This document shows, one piece after another, positions 32,401 to 43,039 of a DNA stretch of 64,000 bases. Both the position numbers and the translations under genes were made by a program. This DNA is from Salminus brasiliensis (taxonomy: Eukaryota; Chordata; Actinopteri; Characiformes; Bryconidae), in the NCBI RefSeq assembly GCF_030463535.1, contig NC_132878.1, positions 91,285,507 through 91,349,506 on the forward strand, read 5' to 3'. The notes beneath the pieces were generated by a model. That model saw only the letters and a program-made list of their open reading frames with translations, was not told the DNA's origin and searched no databases. The first letter of the stretch is position 1, and each line of letters starts with the position of its first letter.

Positions 32401-34060
32401 ATCACTGCCACAGAAACCTTCTTAACTTTAAATGGACGTCAATGTTTAATATTTGATTGCTATTGCTCATATTAGAGCATTAGAGCATTCATCATGAACA
32501 ACTGCCCGATTGACATTATGTCAAAAAGTAAAAGAAGGGCAAAAAAGGACTTACAAGGTTTTACACTTTTTTCCAGTGTTTGTAACTCTGACAAAAGTGA
32601 CCCTGACTTTCTTCATATCATTATTTGATTCATGGTTGGTGTAGTGTACTTGGTAACTAGCTAGGTTTAAGTCCCGGACCAGGCCAAAAAAAAAAAAAAC
32701 ACCACTCTTGGACTCTCAGACTCCTAACTCTGTCATTACTCTCACACAAAAACCTTTTAGCTCCCAAAATAGTGATCTAACAGTAGAAGGAAACACCTTC
32801 TTATCTTTCAGTGGGAGTCAGTGTAAGCAGGCTTTATTCCCATAATTTCCAAGCATTTCTATTGGTCCATTAATCAAGAAATCTGACCGAATGTAAAATG
32901 TGAAATATGGTGAACATGATTGAAATTGTCTCTGTCCCACACAAACCTTATATCTCAGAAATTGCAATTATACAGGAGAATGAGAAAACTGAACTTTTAA
33001 TGGAAGTCAAGGGTAAATATTTCATTCCAAGTCATTTGGGAGTATTTGTATTGGTCCATTTTTATGAAGTTTTGACAGAATGTAAAATACAACTGTCAGA
33101 TTCAGAGTATGTCGAAAGTCTGACTACTTACAGGAGCTCATGAAACATCATGTTTTGGTCAAATTGTCCAAAATATGTGTAAAATAATTGTTGCCGTCAC
33201 ATGAAAACCTCTGCAAAATCTCCAAAACAGCTGAAGACTGAAAAAATCTTAACCTTTTAATAGAAGTCAAAAGAAAAAGATTTAATTCCAAGTAATTTTG
33301 CAGTATTTCTATTGGACCATTGGTCATGAAATTTTAACAGAATGTAAAATACTACTGTCAGATTCACAGTATGTCGAAACATATGCAGTATAGGTTACTT
33401 CAGTGTTGCAGTGAAGGCCTCTAATTTAATATAATATGCAAAGTGTCTTCGTTGTGGGTTATATGAGTATGCTAACCACTGAGACTGAGAAAACCTTCAC
33501 TTTAATATTGTATTTCAAGTAATTTTGCAGTATTTTCATTGGTCCATTGGTCATGAAATTTTAACAGAATGTAAAATACTACTGCCAGATTCGCATTAGG
33601 TTGAAACATAAGCAGTATAGGTTACTTCAGTGTTGCAGTGTGTAGGCCTCTAATTTCAACGAATGGTCTTCATTGTAGGTTATATGAGTATGCTAACCAA
33701 TCTCATATGTTTCTAATGCATATTCAGTAAATGCTCTGACTAATTACAGGAGCTCATGTGGTCTGAAAACATCACTTTTGGTCATATTGTCCGAAAAATA
33801 TGCATAACGTTTCATATTGTCCCTCTCAACATACAAAAATCTTATATCTCCAAAATAGCATTTTTACAGGAGGGGGAGAAAACTTACCAACACTACTTAC
33901 AAACACTAACCAGTCTTATATATTTCTATATTATAAACTTCATGTATAATTACAGGTGTTCATGTGGTCTCACAACATGATGTTTTTGGTTAAATTATAC
34001 AAAATATGTGTAACATGATTCAAATTGTCCCTGTCACATACAAACCTTGTATCCTGTAAC
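32401..34060. repeat. R1 dispersed repeat, serial copies
   Basis: Four to five diverged units run in the same direction. Each has accttatatctc(c)aaaat, cttttaatggaagtcaa, tttctattggtccatt, catgaaattttaacagaatg and, in some, cagattcacagtatgtcgaa. The phrase ATTGGtCC/aCC falls at about 32860, 33051, 33311 and 33541 (spacings about 190, 260 and 230 bp). Family unknown. Single copies at 7660-7900 and 8996-9222. Confidence 0.7.
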
Positions 34061-34677
34061 CCACTACACTTCACTACCCCAAGCATGAATAAAATGTTCA
34101 GTATTATACATGCAGTAATAAAGTAATGCACTGAATTTACATCATTCAGATGTGTAAACGCTTGTAGTATATCATTGTTGCTGTTTTTTACTTTTTGACA
34201 CTATGGAATACCAGTTTGTTTAATGCTGTAGTGTAGGGGGTCATCAGCTCTGACCCTAAAGGGCTGATGCTTCAGCACATTTAGATGCTTTTCTTGCTCT
34301 AATGCAGAACCGGAATTGATGATCTCTTCGCTGTAGCATTTTGGGGGTGGGGAAAATCTCAGGTTACTTATTTGTAGTCCTCCACTACAGTACTGCCCAT
34401 GTGAGCGTTATATATAGGAGCATTATGATCGTACATGAGTCTAATGGAGAACCTATTTTCAGCTTATGAATGTGTATTAAAAAAATAAATAAATGATGAC
34501 TGATGAACCACCGAATTTCATTCTTGTCATGTTGGTGTAGTCCTGTGTGGGTTATTTTCTCCCTCAGTGTTGAATTCCTGCTGCTGGATTGCCTCATTGC
34601 TCATGGGGTGTGTCGTCACGGAGTGGTATGCTGTGATAGCTGAGCTAACTTGCTCTTCTCTCTTTTCTCTCCCGCAG
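34061..34677 (+). other. Putative intron of gene 2, 3' portion
   Basis: Unique sequence ending in a strong acceptor, ctcttctctcttttctctcc followed by cgcag, with AG at 34676-34677. Confidence 0.4.
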
Positions 34678-34742
34678 TGATCCCATCTTTCTCCTCTCAT
34701 ACACAGCTTACAGGCTCAAAAACACAGTCACGGACTGTCGAT
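34678..34742 (+). other. Putative untranslated exon 2 of rapunzel-like gene 2
   Basis: A 65-bp segment between a pyrimidine-rich acceptor (34676-34677) and a near-perfect donor tcgat|gtaagt (GT at 34743-34744). It contains no in-phase initiating ATG. Splicing would join it to the coding exon at 35917. Confidence 0.45.
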
Positions 34743-34948
34743 GTAAGTTACCTGTTTACTACTTTCTAATGTCAGGTTCTTTAACCCCTTAAAAAGTTTC
34801 GTTTTTAGTTATTGTCATAAGACTTAGCATTCAGTGACTAGTATTTACCAGCTAATTCACAGTAGAGCTGAACAGTACTTTGCTTGTTAGCCACTATCAT
34901 AACATCAGCCCTCTGTAACTAATCCCAGTGTTTAAAACGTAGCATTGT

Positions 34949-35424
34949 ACATAGACAAAAGTATTGAGACACCTGCTCATTCACTGTTTGAAAAGAGTTG
35001 ATCCTGCTTTTGTTGGAGTAACTGTCTCTATTGTCCAGGGAAGAAGACTTTAGAATAAGTGAGGATTTAATTGCATTTAGTGTTAGTGAGATCAGGATGT
35101 TGGATGATCACCACCCCGCCTCATCACCAACTCTCCAACTCCTCCCAAAAGTATTGGATGGAGCACCAACCATCATTCCAGAGAACATAGTTCTTTCACT
35201 GTTCCACAGCTCAATGCCGGGGGGCTTTATACCTCATCTAGCCCACACCTGGCATTAGACAGCATGGTGACAATAGGTTCATGATTACCTGCTTCAGAGG
35301 GACTAGGCAAGCTGTGTGTGAGTGTGCATTTGCACATCTGTGTCAGCAATGGGTGCAACTTACATAGCAGAATGCATTCATTACAAGGGGCGTCCACTTG
35401 GACAGCATTTGGACATATATTGTA
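34949..35424 (+). mobile_element. MITE-1 copy G (near full length)
   Basis: Left end tacatagacaaaagtattga; right end gcatttggacatatattgta. The interior matches copy A closely (gatcctgcttttgttggagt, gttggatgatcaccaccccg). It sits in the predicted second intron of gene 2. Confidence 0.82.
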
Positions 35425-35639
35425 GATGACCTTGTGTCTCCATATTTGCTGTTTTTCACTTTTTGACATATTGTGAATCTGGCAGTTGTTCTTTACATTG
35501 TATCAGAATTTCATGATAAATCAATCAATTTTTAAAAAATTCTGACTTCCTTTAAGAATTACAAGTGTTTTTCCTTCTCCTATTAAGTTGTAGATAGCAA
35601 GTTTTTTGCCTGAGAGTGAAGATAGCATAGCGTAGTATA

Positions 35640-35855
35640 AGGGGTTGCTCTTGTCTACTCTATTCTGAGAGTACTTTGGCGAATAGTAGAGTGGTCACCT
35701 TACTGGCTTGTGTTTAGTAGTGTCTAAACTTGGAGGTATCTATGAATTATTAGTCTATTCAAACTAGCTAAGGTTATTCTTGGGTAAACAGCAAAGCACT
35801 TTTGTCAGTCGCTCTGGATGAGAGCATCTGCTAAATGCCTTAAATGTACATGAAA
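35640..35855 (+). mobile_element. L2 LINE 3' tail
   Basis: Matches the 3' untranslated tail of the L2 fragments at about 54580-54757, from gtggtcaccttactggcttg to the conserved end gctctggatgagagcatctg ctaaatgcc. This is the family's characteristic 3' end. It stops about 60 bp before the coding-exon acceptor of gene 2. Confidence 0.8.
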
Positions 35856-35951
35856 CTGTGTAATAGCAGCAGTAGTAGCAGCAGTTGTTGATCACTGTTT
35901 TTTTTTCTGTGCCCAGAGTTTCACTGCTTGACTTCACACCGATCTTTCAAG

Positions 35952-37136
35952 ATGGCGGATAAGCTACAGAAATTCGTTGCGGACAAAAAGGATGTGGTGG
36001 AGACTGTAATGGAGGTATTTGAGCAAGGAGCCGAGGTGGTGGCCAGCATCGCTGGAGATCTGTTTCCAGTCTTCTCCATAGCGGCTCCCATTGTGAAGCT
36101 GGCTCTGGATAACGTGGAGAGCAAAGAAGCGGACTACATGAAGGAGCAGTTCCAGAGGGTCCGGGAGCGCCTGGAGGTGGTATCGGAGGAGATCCAGCGT
36201 ATAAACGAGGAGGTAAAGAAAAGCGGGGCGGACGCTGCCTACTTTTCTGTGGAGGAGAACCTGACCAACCAGTTCCGCAAGTACATGGACATCCTCACCG
36301 CCAAGCCAAAGTTCCGGGAGGTCAAGAAGAAGCTCTTTTTGGAGCACTTTAGCAAGACGGGGGGCGACAAAAACCTGCACACTCTTTACAATGCCGTAAC
36401 GGGAGATAACTTTTCCGGAGAGTCTGTGCTGGAGATCACTCTGAACTACGAGCAGAAGAACCGTAGGGTAGTGGAGGACTTCTGCGCCCGGCTGAAGCAG
36501 TTGTTCTGCATAGGCCTCATCGCCTTGATGGGGCACACCGCTCTCAAAGGTGGCGATGATGAGGAGGCGATGCTGAAAGACTGGGCTGAGAAGATGAAGG
36601 TGGTACAGGCGAAAATGAACGTCGTCATCGAAGACTGTATCAACAGTTTTCCAAGCCAAGCCGAGATCGACATCAAGAGGCTGGTGAGGGACAACCGAGA
36701 CAAGAAAAACGAGCAGCTTGCAGAAATGATAATAGATACCCTGACGAAGAAGTACGACTGGGTTGGCTGGTCCGTCCGCGTCTTTACCTCGCCCATGGGC
36801 TTCTTCAGCCTATTTGCCAACAAGAAAGACCTCCAGTGCTTCACGGGAAAGAGCAGGTTTCAGGTGCCTTCACCAGATGACAAAATGAATGTGATGGTTT
36901 CCTACAGTGCTTCCCCAGAACCTGTAGATAAAGCTCAGATCCAGCAGCTGGTCGAGTCCCAGAAGAAAACCTCCATTACAGAGGTCGCGGAGCTCCTGTT
37001 TGAGAAGATTCCCGTATGTGTGGTCCACATTGTCAAGACCTCATGCAAAGACATGGCTTATGCCAAGAGCTTTACAGATGAGCTTCACTTCTATGAGGAG
37101 TACAAGAACTTCTACCTCTTTGTTCATTCTGCATAG
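35952..37136 (+). CDS. rpz-like: Rapunzel-like protein 2 (teleost rapunzel family)
   Basis: A single-exon frame of 394 residues. I place the start at the ATG at 35952 (context caagATGg); the reading frame extends upstream only through a non-ATG codon, and a splice acceptor (ttctgtgcccag, AG at 35915-35916) precedes it. It has the same architecture as the first gene: helical N-terminus (KKDVVETVMEVFEQGAEVV), coiled-coil-like ERLEVVSEEIQRINEEV near 75-95, KPKFREVKKKLFLEHF near 120, hydrophobic segment at about 183 (LFCIGLIALMGHTALK), KKYDWVGWSVRVF near 265, and C-terminal VCVVHIVKTSCKDM. The glycine-rich insertion of the first protein is absent. It is clearly homologous to but well diverged from the first copy, so the duplication is not recent. 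No signal peptide is visible, and the biochemical activity is unknown; family members have been linked to fin and bone growth in zebrafish. Confidence 0.9.
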   Translation: MADKLQKFVADKKDVVETVMEVFEQGAEVVASIAGDLFPVFSIAAPIVKLALDNVESKEADYMKEQFQRVRERLEVVSEEIQRINEEVKKSGADAAYFSVEENLTNQFRKYMDILTAKPKFREVKKKLFLEHFSKTGGDKNLHTLYNAVTGDNFSGESVLEITLNYEQKNRRVVEDFCARLKQLFCIGLIALMGHTALKGGDDEEAMLKDWAEKMKVVQAKMNVVIEDCINSFPSQAEIDIKRLVRDNRDKKNEQLAEMIIDTLTKKYDWVGWSVRVFTSPMGFFSLFANKKDLQCFTGKSRFQVPSPDDKMNVMVSYSASPEPVDKAQIQQLVESQKKTSITEVAELLFEKIPVCVVHIVKTSCKDMAYAKSFTDELHFYEEYKNFYLFVHSA

Positions 37137-37141
37137 ATCCA

Positions 37142-37147
37142 AATAAA
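37142..37147 (+). terminator. Polyadenylation signal of gene 2
   Basis: AATAAA begins five bases after the TAG stop (37134-37136). If used, the 3' UTR would be only about 25-35 nt. No other canonical hexamer lies in the next 200 bp. Confidence 0.5.
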
Positions 37148-37414
37148 GAACAGGCTCTACCTTTATTTTTATTAATGACCAGCTATTTTTGGCCTTGTGC
37201 AGAACACCCTTTAGTAGATAAAGTTCTGGAAAAAGTAGCTCTGGAAATATAATCATGATACTTAAACCAAATGTTCAAAATTCTGCAGAATTCCATCATT
37301 GAGATCGAAAGAAAGTCAAACAAAGTAGTTTGGTGTGAAAAAGTGAATTGTAGAGACTCTTACTGGCCAAATTCTTTAAACTGTATTCACCATCCCGAAA
37401 CACTAGTGAACTTG
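37148..37414. other. Intergenic, no gene recognised
   Basis: Unique AT-rich sequence downstream of gene 2. Confidence 0.4.
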
Positions 37415-37893
37415 TATACTGATCAGCCACAACATTAAAACCAATACCTAATATTATGTGAATCCCCCTTATGCCACCAAAACTGCTCTAACCTTTCAAG
37501 GCAAGTGTCCCACAATACAGCTGAAGGTGTCCTGTACTATCTGGCACCAAGGCATTAGCAGCAGATCCTTTAAGAAGTGTAAGTTGTGAGGTGGGGCCTC
37601 CATGGATCACATCAATGAGCCATGACTCTGATGTTGATGGTTCATTGGTTTCCCTTTGTTGACCACTGCATACTGGGAACACCCCACAAGACCTGCCTAA
37701 TGTTTTGGAAATGTTCTGACCCAGTTGTCAAGCCACCACTATTTGGCTTTTGTAAACACATGACCTTTAAGAACTGACTCTTCACTTGCTGCCTAATACG
37801 TAGATCCCATCCCTTGATGGATGCCACTGTAACCAGATAATGTTCTTCACCTCACCTGTCAGTGGCTTAAATGTTATGGCTGATCAGTGTATA
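37415..37893. mobile_element. MITE-2 copy 1
   Basis: Left end tatactgatcagccacaaca; right end tgttatggctgatcagtgta. These are inverted repeats of the form TACACTGATCAGCCATAACAT, a terminus widespread in fish repeat libraries. Interior phrases ggcattagcagcagatcctt, ggcctccatggatcacatca and agaactgactcttcacttgc recur in copy 2. The interior encodes nothing intact. Confidence 0.78.
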
Positions 37894-38019
37894 TTGGAAA
37901 TGGTAAAATTTAGTGGTAAATGTGTGTTTCACAGTGCATGTGTCTCTTCTCTGTGAATTCACAACTATTGTGAACCAGTGTCTCAGGCATCAGGCAGCGT
38001 ACTGGTAACCATTTAATGT

Positions 38020-38589
38020 AGTACCCTTAGACCTCCAGTTTTATTCACCACCACTGTGAACAATCTTAGTAAGTGGAGCTTTTAACACCAACCGCTCTGA
38101 TTGACTTTGTTTACATCTTACCTGTTAAAATATGCAGCAGTTTTGGAAAATTGTGGCCTTTTATAACGTTTTGCACAACACAGTACACGTCACTATATTC
38201 TGTTGGGTAAGTTGGAACAGTTATATTGGACCAGAAGTACGATCTTAAAAAAATTCCATTGAGAAATATGAGTTGAGTTATGTAGGACCAATTTTATAAG
38301 TGCCATTCAGACCATCTGGTGCTTAAAGGGGGCGATCCTACACATTGACGACATTTGGGAGCATCTACTAAATCTCTTCTTAATGAAATGCAATTTCAGT
38401 CTCTTTAGTTTTAGGTAATAGGTAGGTGTAGGTAATGACAACACCCACAATATAGCCAGAAAAGCATATCGTCTTCAAAATCATCACATCGCCCACCTCT
38501 AATTCTTTTTGTATATATATAAAAAAATGTGTATTTGAAAGATCATCATTATCTTTACTTTAAGTCAAAAGAACAATTACTGACTACTT
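38020..38589. other. Intergenic, no gene recognised
   Basis: No repeat or gene identified. Confidence 0.4.
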
Positions 38590-39030
38590 TATACACCGAC
38601 CAGCCAAACCATTAAAACCATGCTTAATATTGTGTATGTCCCCATCCAAGTTTTGTCAAAACAGCTTTCACTTGTCAGAGCTTCCCTAGACCTCCGAAGG
38701 TGTCCTGTCCTGTAGGACGTTAGCAGCAGGTCCTTTACGACAGGTCCCACAGATTGCAAGGTGGGCCTCCATGGATTATATCAAAGACCTGCCTGATGTT
38801 TTGGAGATGTTTTGTCGTCCAGCCGTCTAGCCGTCACAGTTCGGTTCCTGTCAAAGTGGCTCAGATTCTTAGGCTTGCCCATACTTCCTGTGTCCAGCAC
38901 TTCACCTTCAAGAACTGACTCTTCATTTGCTGTCTAATATGTAGATCCCGCCTTTTGACAGGTGCCACTGAAACCAGACAATCAATGTTATTCACTACCT
39001 GCTTTTTAATGTTATGGCTGATCGGTGCAT
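38590..39030. mobile_element. MITE-2 copy 2
   Basis: Left end tatacaccgaccagccaaac; right end gttatggctgatcggtgcat. Same order of interior phrases as copy 1 (gttagcagcaggtcctttac, gggcctccatggattatatc, aagaactgactcttcatttg). Orientation is the same as copy 1, about 1.2 kb downstream. Confidence 0.78.
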
Positions 39031-39221
39031 GCACCACTAACATTCCTTTGTTAAACTGGTGAACTGTGTAAGGCATGTGTGAGGTATGAAAACACTTTTA
39101 GCTTTAGGTTTTTGTCTGTGCTAAATTTACACAAACTTTGTACGTTGATATTTTAAATTTAGCAAAAAGAAGTGCCTTTAATCTTTTATCTCCTTTTATC
39201 TATTGCTGTTTTTCAGTTTTT

Positions 39222-39503
39222 AAGGTGCACGTATTCGTCACTGTACAGTGTGGACTGTACAGCGAAATGTGTCCTCCGCATTTAACCCATCTGGTAGTGA
39301 ACACACACTCACACACACACACGTGTTAGGGGCAGTGAGTACACACACACACCCAGAGCGGTGGGCAGCCAACTCCAGCGCCCGGGGAGCAGAGAGGGTA
39401 AAGGGCCTTGCTCAAGGGCCCAACAGTGGCAGCTTGCCGAGCCCGGGAATCGAACCCACAACCCTGTTATCGATATCCCGGCGCTCTAACCGCTGAGCCA
39501 CCA
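39222..39503 (-). mobile_element. tRNA-derived SINE (family S1), copy 1
   Basis: On the minus strand the 5' head carries an A box (tggtggctcagcggttagag) and a B box (gggttcgattcccgg). The body contains cttgagcaaggccctttacc and the 3' tail gacgaatacgtgcacctt. Organisation and body resemble V-SINE-type fish SINEs. A CA-rich stretch lies in the middle. Close relative at 43905-44180. Confidence 0.85.
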
Positions 39504-40137
39504 AGAATAAATACAGTACATTGCTGGAAGCGCTACATCTTTGCACTTTGTTGTTTTTAAAAATGTAGGTGATCTGCCATTCAATCAAAAACACAAAGGC
39601 CTTGATCTTCATAATCCACACGTTTGTTCCGGAGATCTTTAAAAACTGGAGGATGACACCACAGTTCCATCAAAACTGGAATTAGTACATTGCACCAGGC
39701 CCAATTTGGGCATGTTGGAACACATTGAGGATCCTGGAAGGAGAAGAACTTGTTGCCATATGAATGTTTTCCACAGCCTGCTGGAATGCTAGACAGTTAT
39801 CGCAGTTACTAACAGAAACCTGTACACAGAATTGGTGGGCTTGTTCTGGGTGTTGGTGTAGAGGTATGACAGGCAGCCCTACACCAACCCTACAGTGATA
39901 TATATATGTGTTCATGAATAAAAGATGATTTGATCTACTCACCTGGATTTTTTTTTAAGTGAACTTGAGGAGACCATGCAGCTCAAGGCCACTCTGTCAG
40001 TAATGCAAAAGCTCAGGCACACCACCAAACATTCTGGGTAAAATCGAGAAGATCCTACCTCACTTTTCTCATCTGTGAGTTACAGATTGTTGGGATTTAC
40101 AATGAACTATCATTGCGAATTTAGTGTACACTCCTAA
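39504..40137. other. Intergenic, no gene recognised
   Basis: No repeat or gene identified. Confidence 0.4.
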
Positions 40138-40265
40138 AATAAGGGTTCTTCTATAGCATTTGCGAGAAGAACCTTTAAGGAATTGGTTAAGTATCTTCAC
40201 CTCAAGTGAAGGTTCTTCACGCTTACACATCTCTGTTTGAAACATGATTCTCTATGGAACAGACG
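40138..40265. repeat. GGTTCTTC-type hairpin repeat
   Basis: agggttcttctatagcattt, gagaagaacctttaagg and gaaggttcttcacgcttaca resemble the clusters at 5945-6265 and 19210-19370. Confidence 0.5.
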
Positions 40266-40532
40266 TTCATCTCAAAAATGCTCTCTAATCAGTTACATCT
40301 TCAATCAGCGGCCTGGCTTTAAACACTGTTAGGAAATACGGCATCTGTTCCAGTTCTTGTCAGCAGTAAGCCTCATCTGGAAGGCATGAGGAGGAGTTAT
40401 CTGAGACTCTGGTAGTGAATTAAATGGTGGTGTGAATTTTTTGGAAGATGTGAAAACATTCCACACTCATCCTGATTTCCACTAACATCTAGCTGAGAAG
40501 GCTCTTTTCCCAGCTACTGGTAATAAATCAGC

Positions 40533-41470
40533 AACAAACCAAAGTCAAGTCAAGTCAAGTCAGATTTATTTGTATAGCTTTTTACAAATGTTATTGTCAC
40601 AAAGCAGCTTTACATAATTAGTAATTAATAAAAGACAGAAAAGAAAAAGAATTAACTTAAGAAGACATGAAGGATCCAAGACCCCCAGTGAACAAGCCAA
40701 AGGCGACAGTGGCAAGGAAAAACTCCCTCAGAGCTGGAGGAAGAAACCTTGGGAGGACCCATCCTCCTCTGATCAGAACTATTTAAACATTATTGATAAA
40801 AGTTACCAAACCCGATACAGCAGATAGTTAATAATGGTGATATTAATAGTGGCAGATAGTTAAGAGTTCATTTAGGTTTTAACATGGTCATTAAACAGGT
40901 AGCAGCGGTAGGAGGATGTGCCGCTGGTCTGCTATGGGTGGTGGTGGGTGGGGGGGCCTGCTGGATGTACTGGTAGGTGGCAGCTGGTCTGACGCAGGTA
41001 GAGCGGGCAATCTTCCAGCAGGTTGGGCTGGGTGGCCATTTACTCGGAGAAGGTAAAGAGACAGAGTTAGTACTGAGAGGAATTTTATGGAGAGCAGAGA
41101 TTGTTGAGTGTGTCTGACGACTGTCTGATTATAACAGCCTAATTAAAAGGAGAGAGCCAGAAGGTAACACAGACATGGGAGCACCCTGAAAACACCAGCA
41201 TCTAACTGCTCCACCATCAACAAACCTGAGTGATTGCGTGTAAGCAGCGAGACGACAGCTCCAGCATCTCAGTGTAATACAATTCCCTGTGTCCGCAAAC
41301 CCCCGGACCTACAACCTTTATCTAAGAAACATTAATCACCAAAAGCTAAACTAAACATATGAGTTTTCAGCTTAGACAGAAGACAGAAAGTTTGGGTTTT
41401 GTTGCCTACAGTGAGAAGCTCAACTAGAGGAGGGTTCTTTAATGGACTATTCAAAGGAGCTTATTTGTCC
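40533..41470 (+). repeat. Dispersed teleost repeat R2, copy 1
   Basis: Begins with gtcaagtcaagtcaagtcag and tttatttgtatagctttttac, then aaagcagctttacata, gacagtggcaaggaaaaact and ggaggaagaaaccttgggag. The right part (aggagagagccagaaggtaa, gcgagacgacagctccagca) recurs at 46683-47320. The gcaaggaaaaactccct motif is common in fish repeats, but I cannot assign a class. No coding. Confidence 0.7.
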
Positions 41471-42640
41471 TGGATGTCAGATGTGAACTTATTTACACCT
41501 ATAATATAAATTAGTGATGTTAGGGCGTGGGTTTGATTTTAACTTTGGTAGGGGCGTAAAAGCAGTCCTCAGGGAACCCCTTGGAAGGCTTTTTGCATAT
41601 TTGATGGACTTTACCTAAAGCCTAGATTTATAGATGGTAGCCAACACACTCATAAGAGTTCCTGAGACAATAATTACACAGTTTTGATTATATTAACCAA
41701 GAGCACCACACTTAGCTTACTGTACTTCATAATGAAACATCTAAACAAGCCTGAACGGCAAAAACAGCGCAATTCAGGGCCTGACGTTTACGATTTTTTG
41801 CTGACTGGACATTTTTTAAATGATCTAAACAAGTCCATGTTTATGAAACACAGCGTACCTTCTGACTCTGCGTTCTGTCTTTCTAGCTCTGTTAAAATAT
41901 CCGCTTTAGACTGAATGCCAAACATATTGACATTTTTTCATATCCAACAGTTGACATTTTTGAGCTCCTTGTCAACTCTAAACTCTGAAACGGTGATCGT
42001 CCTTTACTTAACGAATGCTTCTTGGGCCGACACCCCATTCAGTGTTGCAGTAGAGGAGTATTTACTTCACTGGCTGGAGAAATAAATGAATAGACGTGGT
42101 TCTGCGCTGAGTGAAACACCCATCTTACTCTATAATTATGCACAGGAACTGTGGCCAGTAGTGCTGCTATATTAAGTTCAGCTCCAGTCCACCACACAGA
42201 CACACACAACAAGTTTATAAATACACCACCACAGTGTTTCATCAGTGGAGCAGGGTTTCTAAAAAAGGACACAACATGTATATGTATTAGATTTATACAT
42301 TTAAAATATATATTTTTTCATTTAAAAAAAGCTAGCTGTCAGTTAGGCTGCCCAAACCTTTCTTGGCCATGAATCTGCAGATTTGGAGACAGTAGGAGGT
42401 GGCTTTTGGCTCAGAAAATCGTCAAGGGGCACACAATCAATTTTGCAGCCTGTCTATTGAGTTCCAGACTAATCAGAGTTTTTTTCACTTGGTTCTGGGG
42501 GATAATTACTGTATTCTAATCAGCAATTCACCCTGAATATATGCTATTAACAGCCAATGAAAACTGAGCGCAACAAAGAGTAAATACAACAAATACAGAA
42601 CATAAAGAAGACAGACAGACTCTGACTACGAATTCTGAGT
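41471..42640. other. Intergenic, no gene recognised
   Basis: AT-rich; no gene or repeat identified. Confidence 0.4.
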
Positions 42641-42654
42641 TTACTGCAGGGGCC

Positions 42655-42800
42655 CAAACTGGTGTCTCTGTTCAACGTAAATCCCAAAACTACCACATAG
42701 AGCTACTAACCCACATCATTGACCTCACCCAGCCCAGAAAGCAAATCTCACCCACCTGGCCCAAACCTGGCCCACTTCCAGTATTTCCTGTGGCCCACAG
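42655..42800. repeat. Dispersed duplication R3, copy 1
   Basis: The stretch aaatcccaaaactaccacat ... gacctcacccagcccagaaa ... ggcccaaacctggccca recurs at 43455-43600 with substitutions. Confidence 0.65.
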
Positions 42801-43039
42801 TTGTTTTGGCCCACATTTTGTAGCACCTTTATTTGTAAGAGTGTATGATCTCAGGTTCTTACTAATCCTCCTTAGTCCTTTGGCCAGCTTTCTAGGATCT
42901 TCAATATGCACTGATAGTTTTTGATGGAGTTATGTAATAACTGAAAGTTTGGAAGAAGGACCATGCCCAAAATCCTCCCCTCCATTTCTACACACTATAA
43001 AACCATTCCTCTCCCTTCTCATTCTCGTAACGAAAAACT

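Noticed and set aside
35928..35951. Start of rapunzel-like gene 2 at 35928
   Set aside because: The codon there is TTG, not ATG. The first in-frame ATG is at 35952, with good context and just after a splice acceptor at 35916.
35964..36659. 231-codon antisense frame across rapunzel-like gene 2
   Set aside because: It mirrors the coding exon of gene 2 and shows no family features.
39440..39503. tRNA gene
   Set aside because: A and B boxes are present, but the sequence continues into a conserved SINE body and has no valid cloverleaf 3' half. The same applies to 44110-44180 and the S2 heads.
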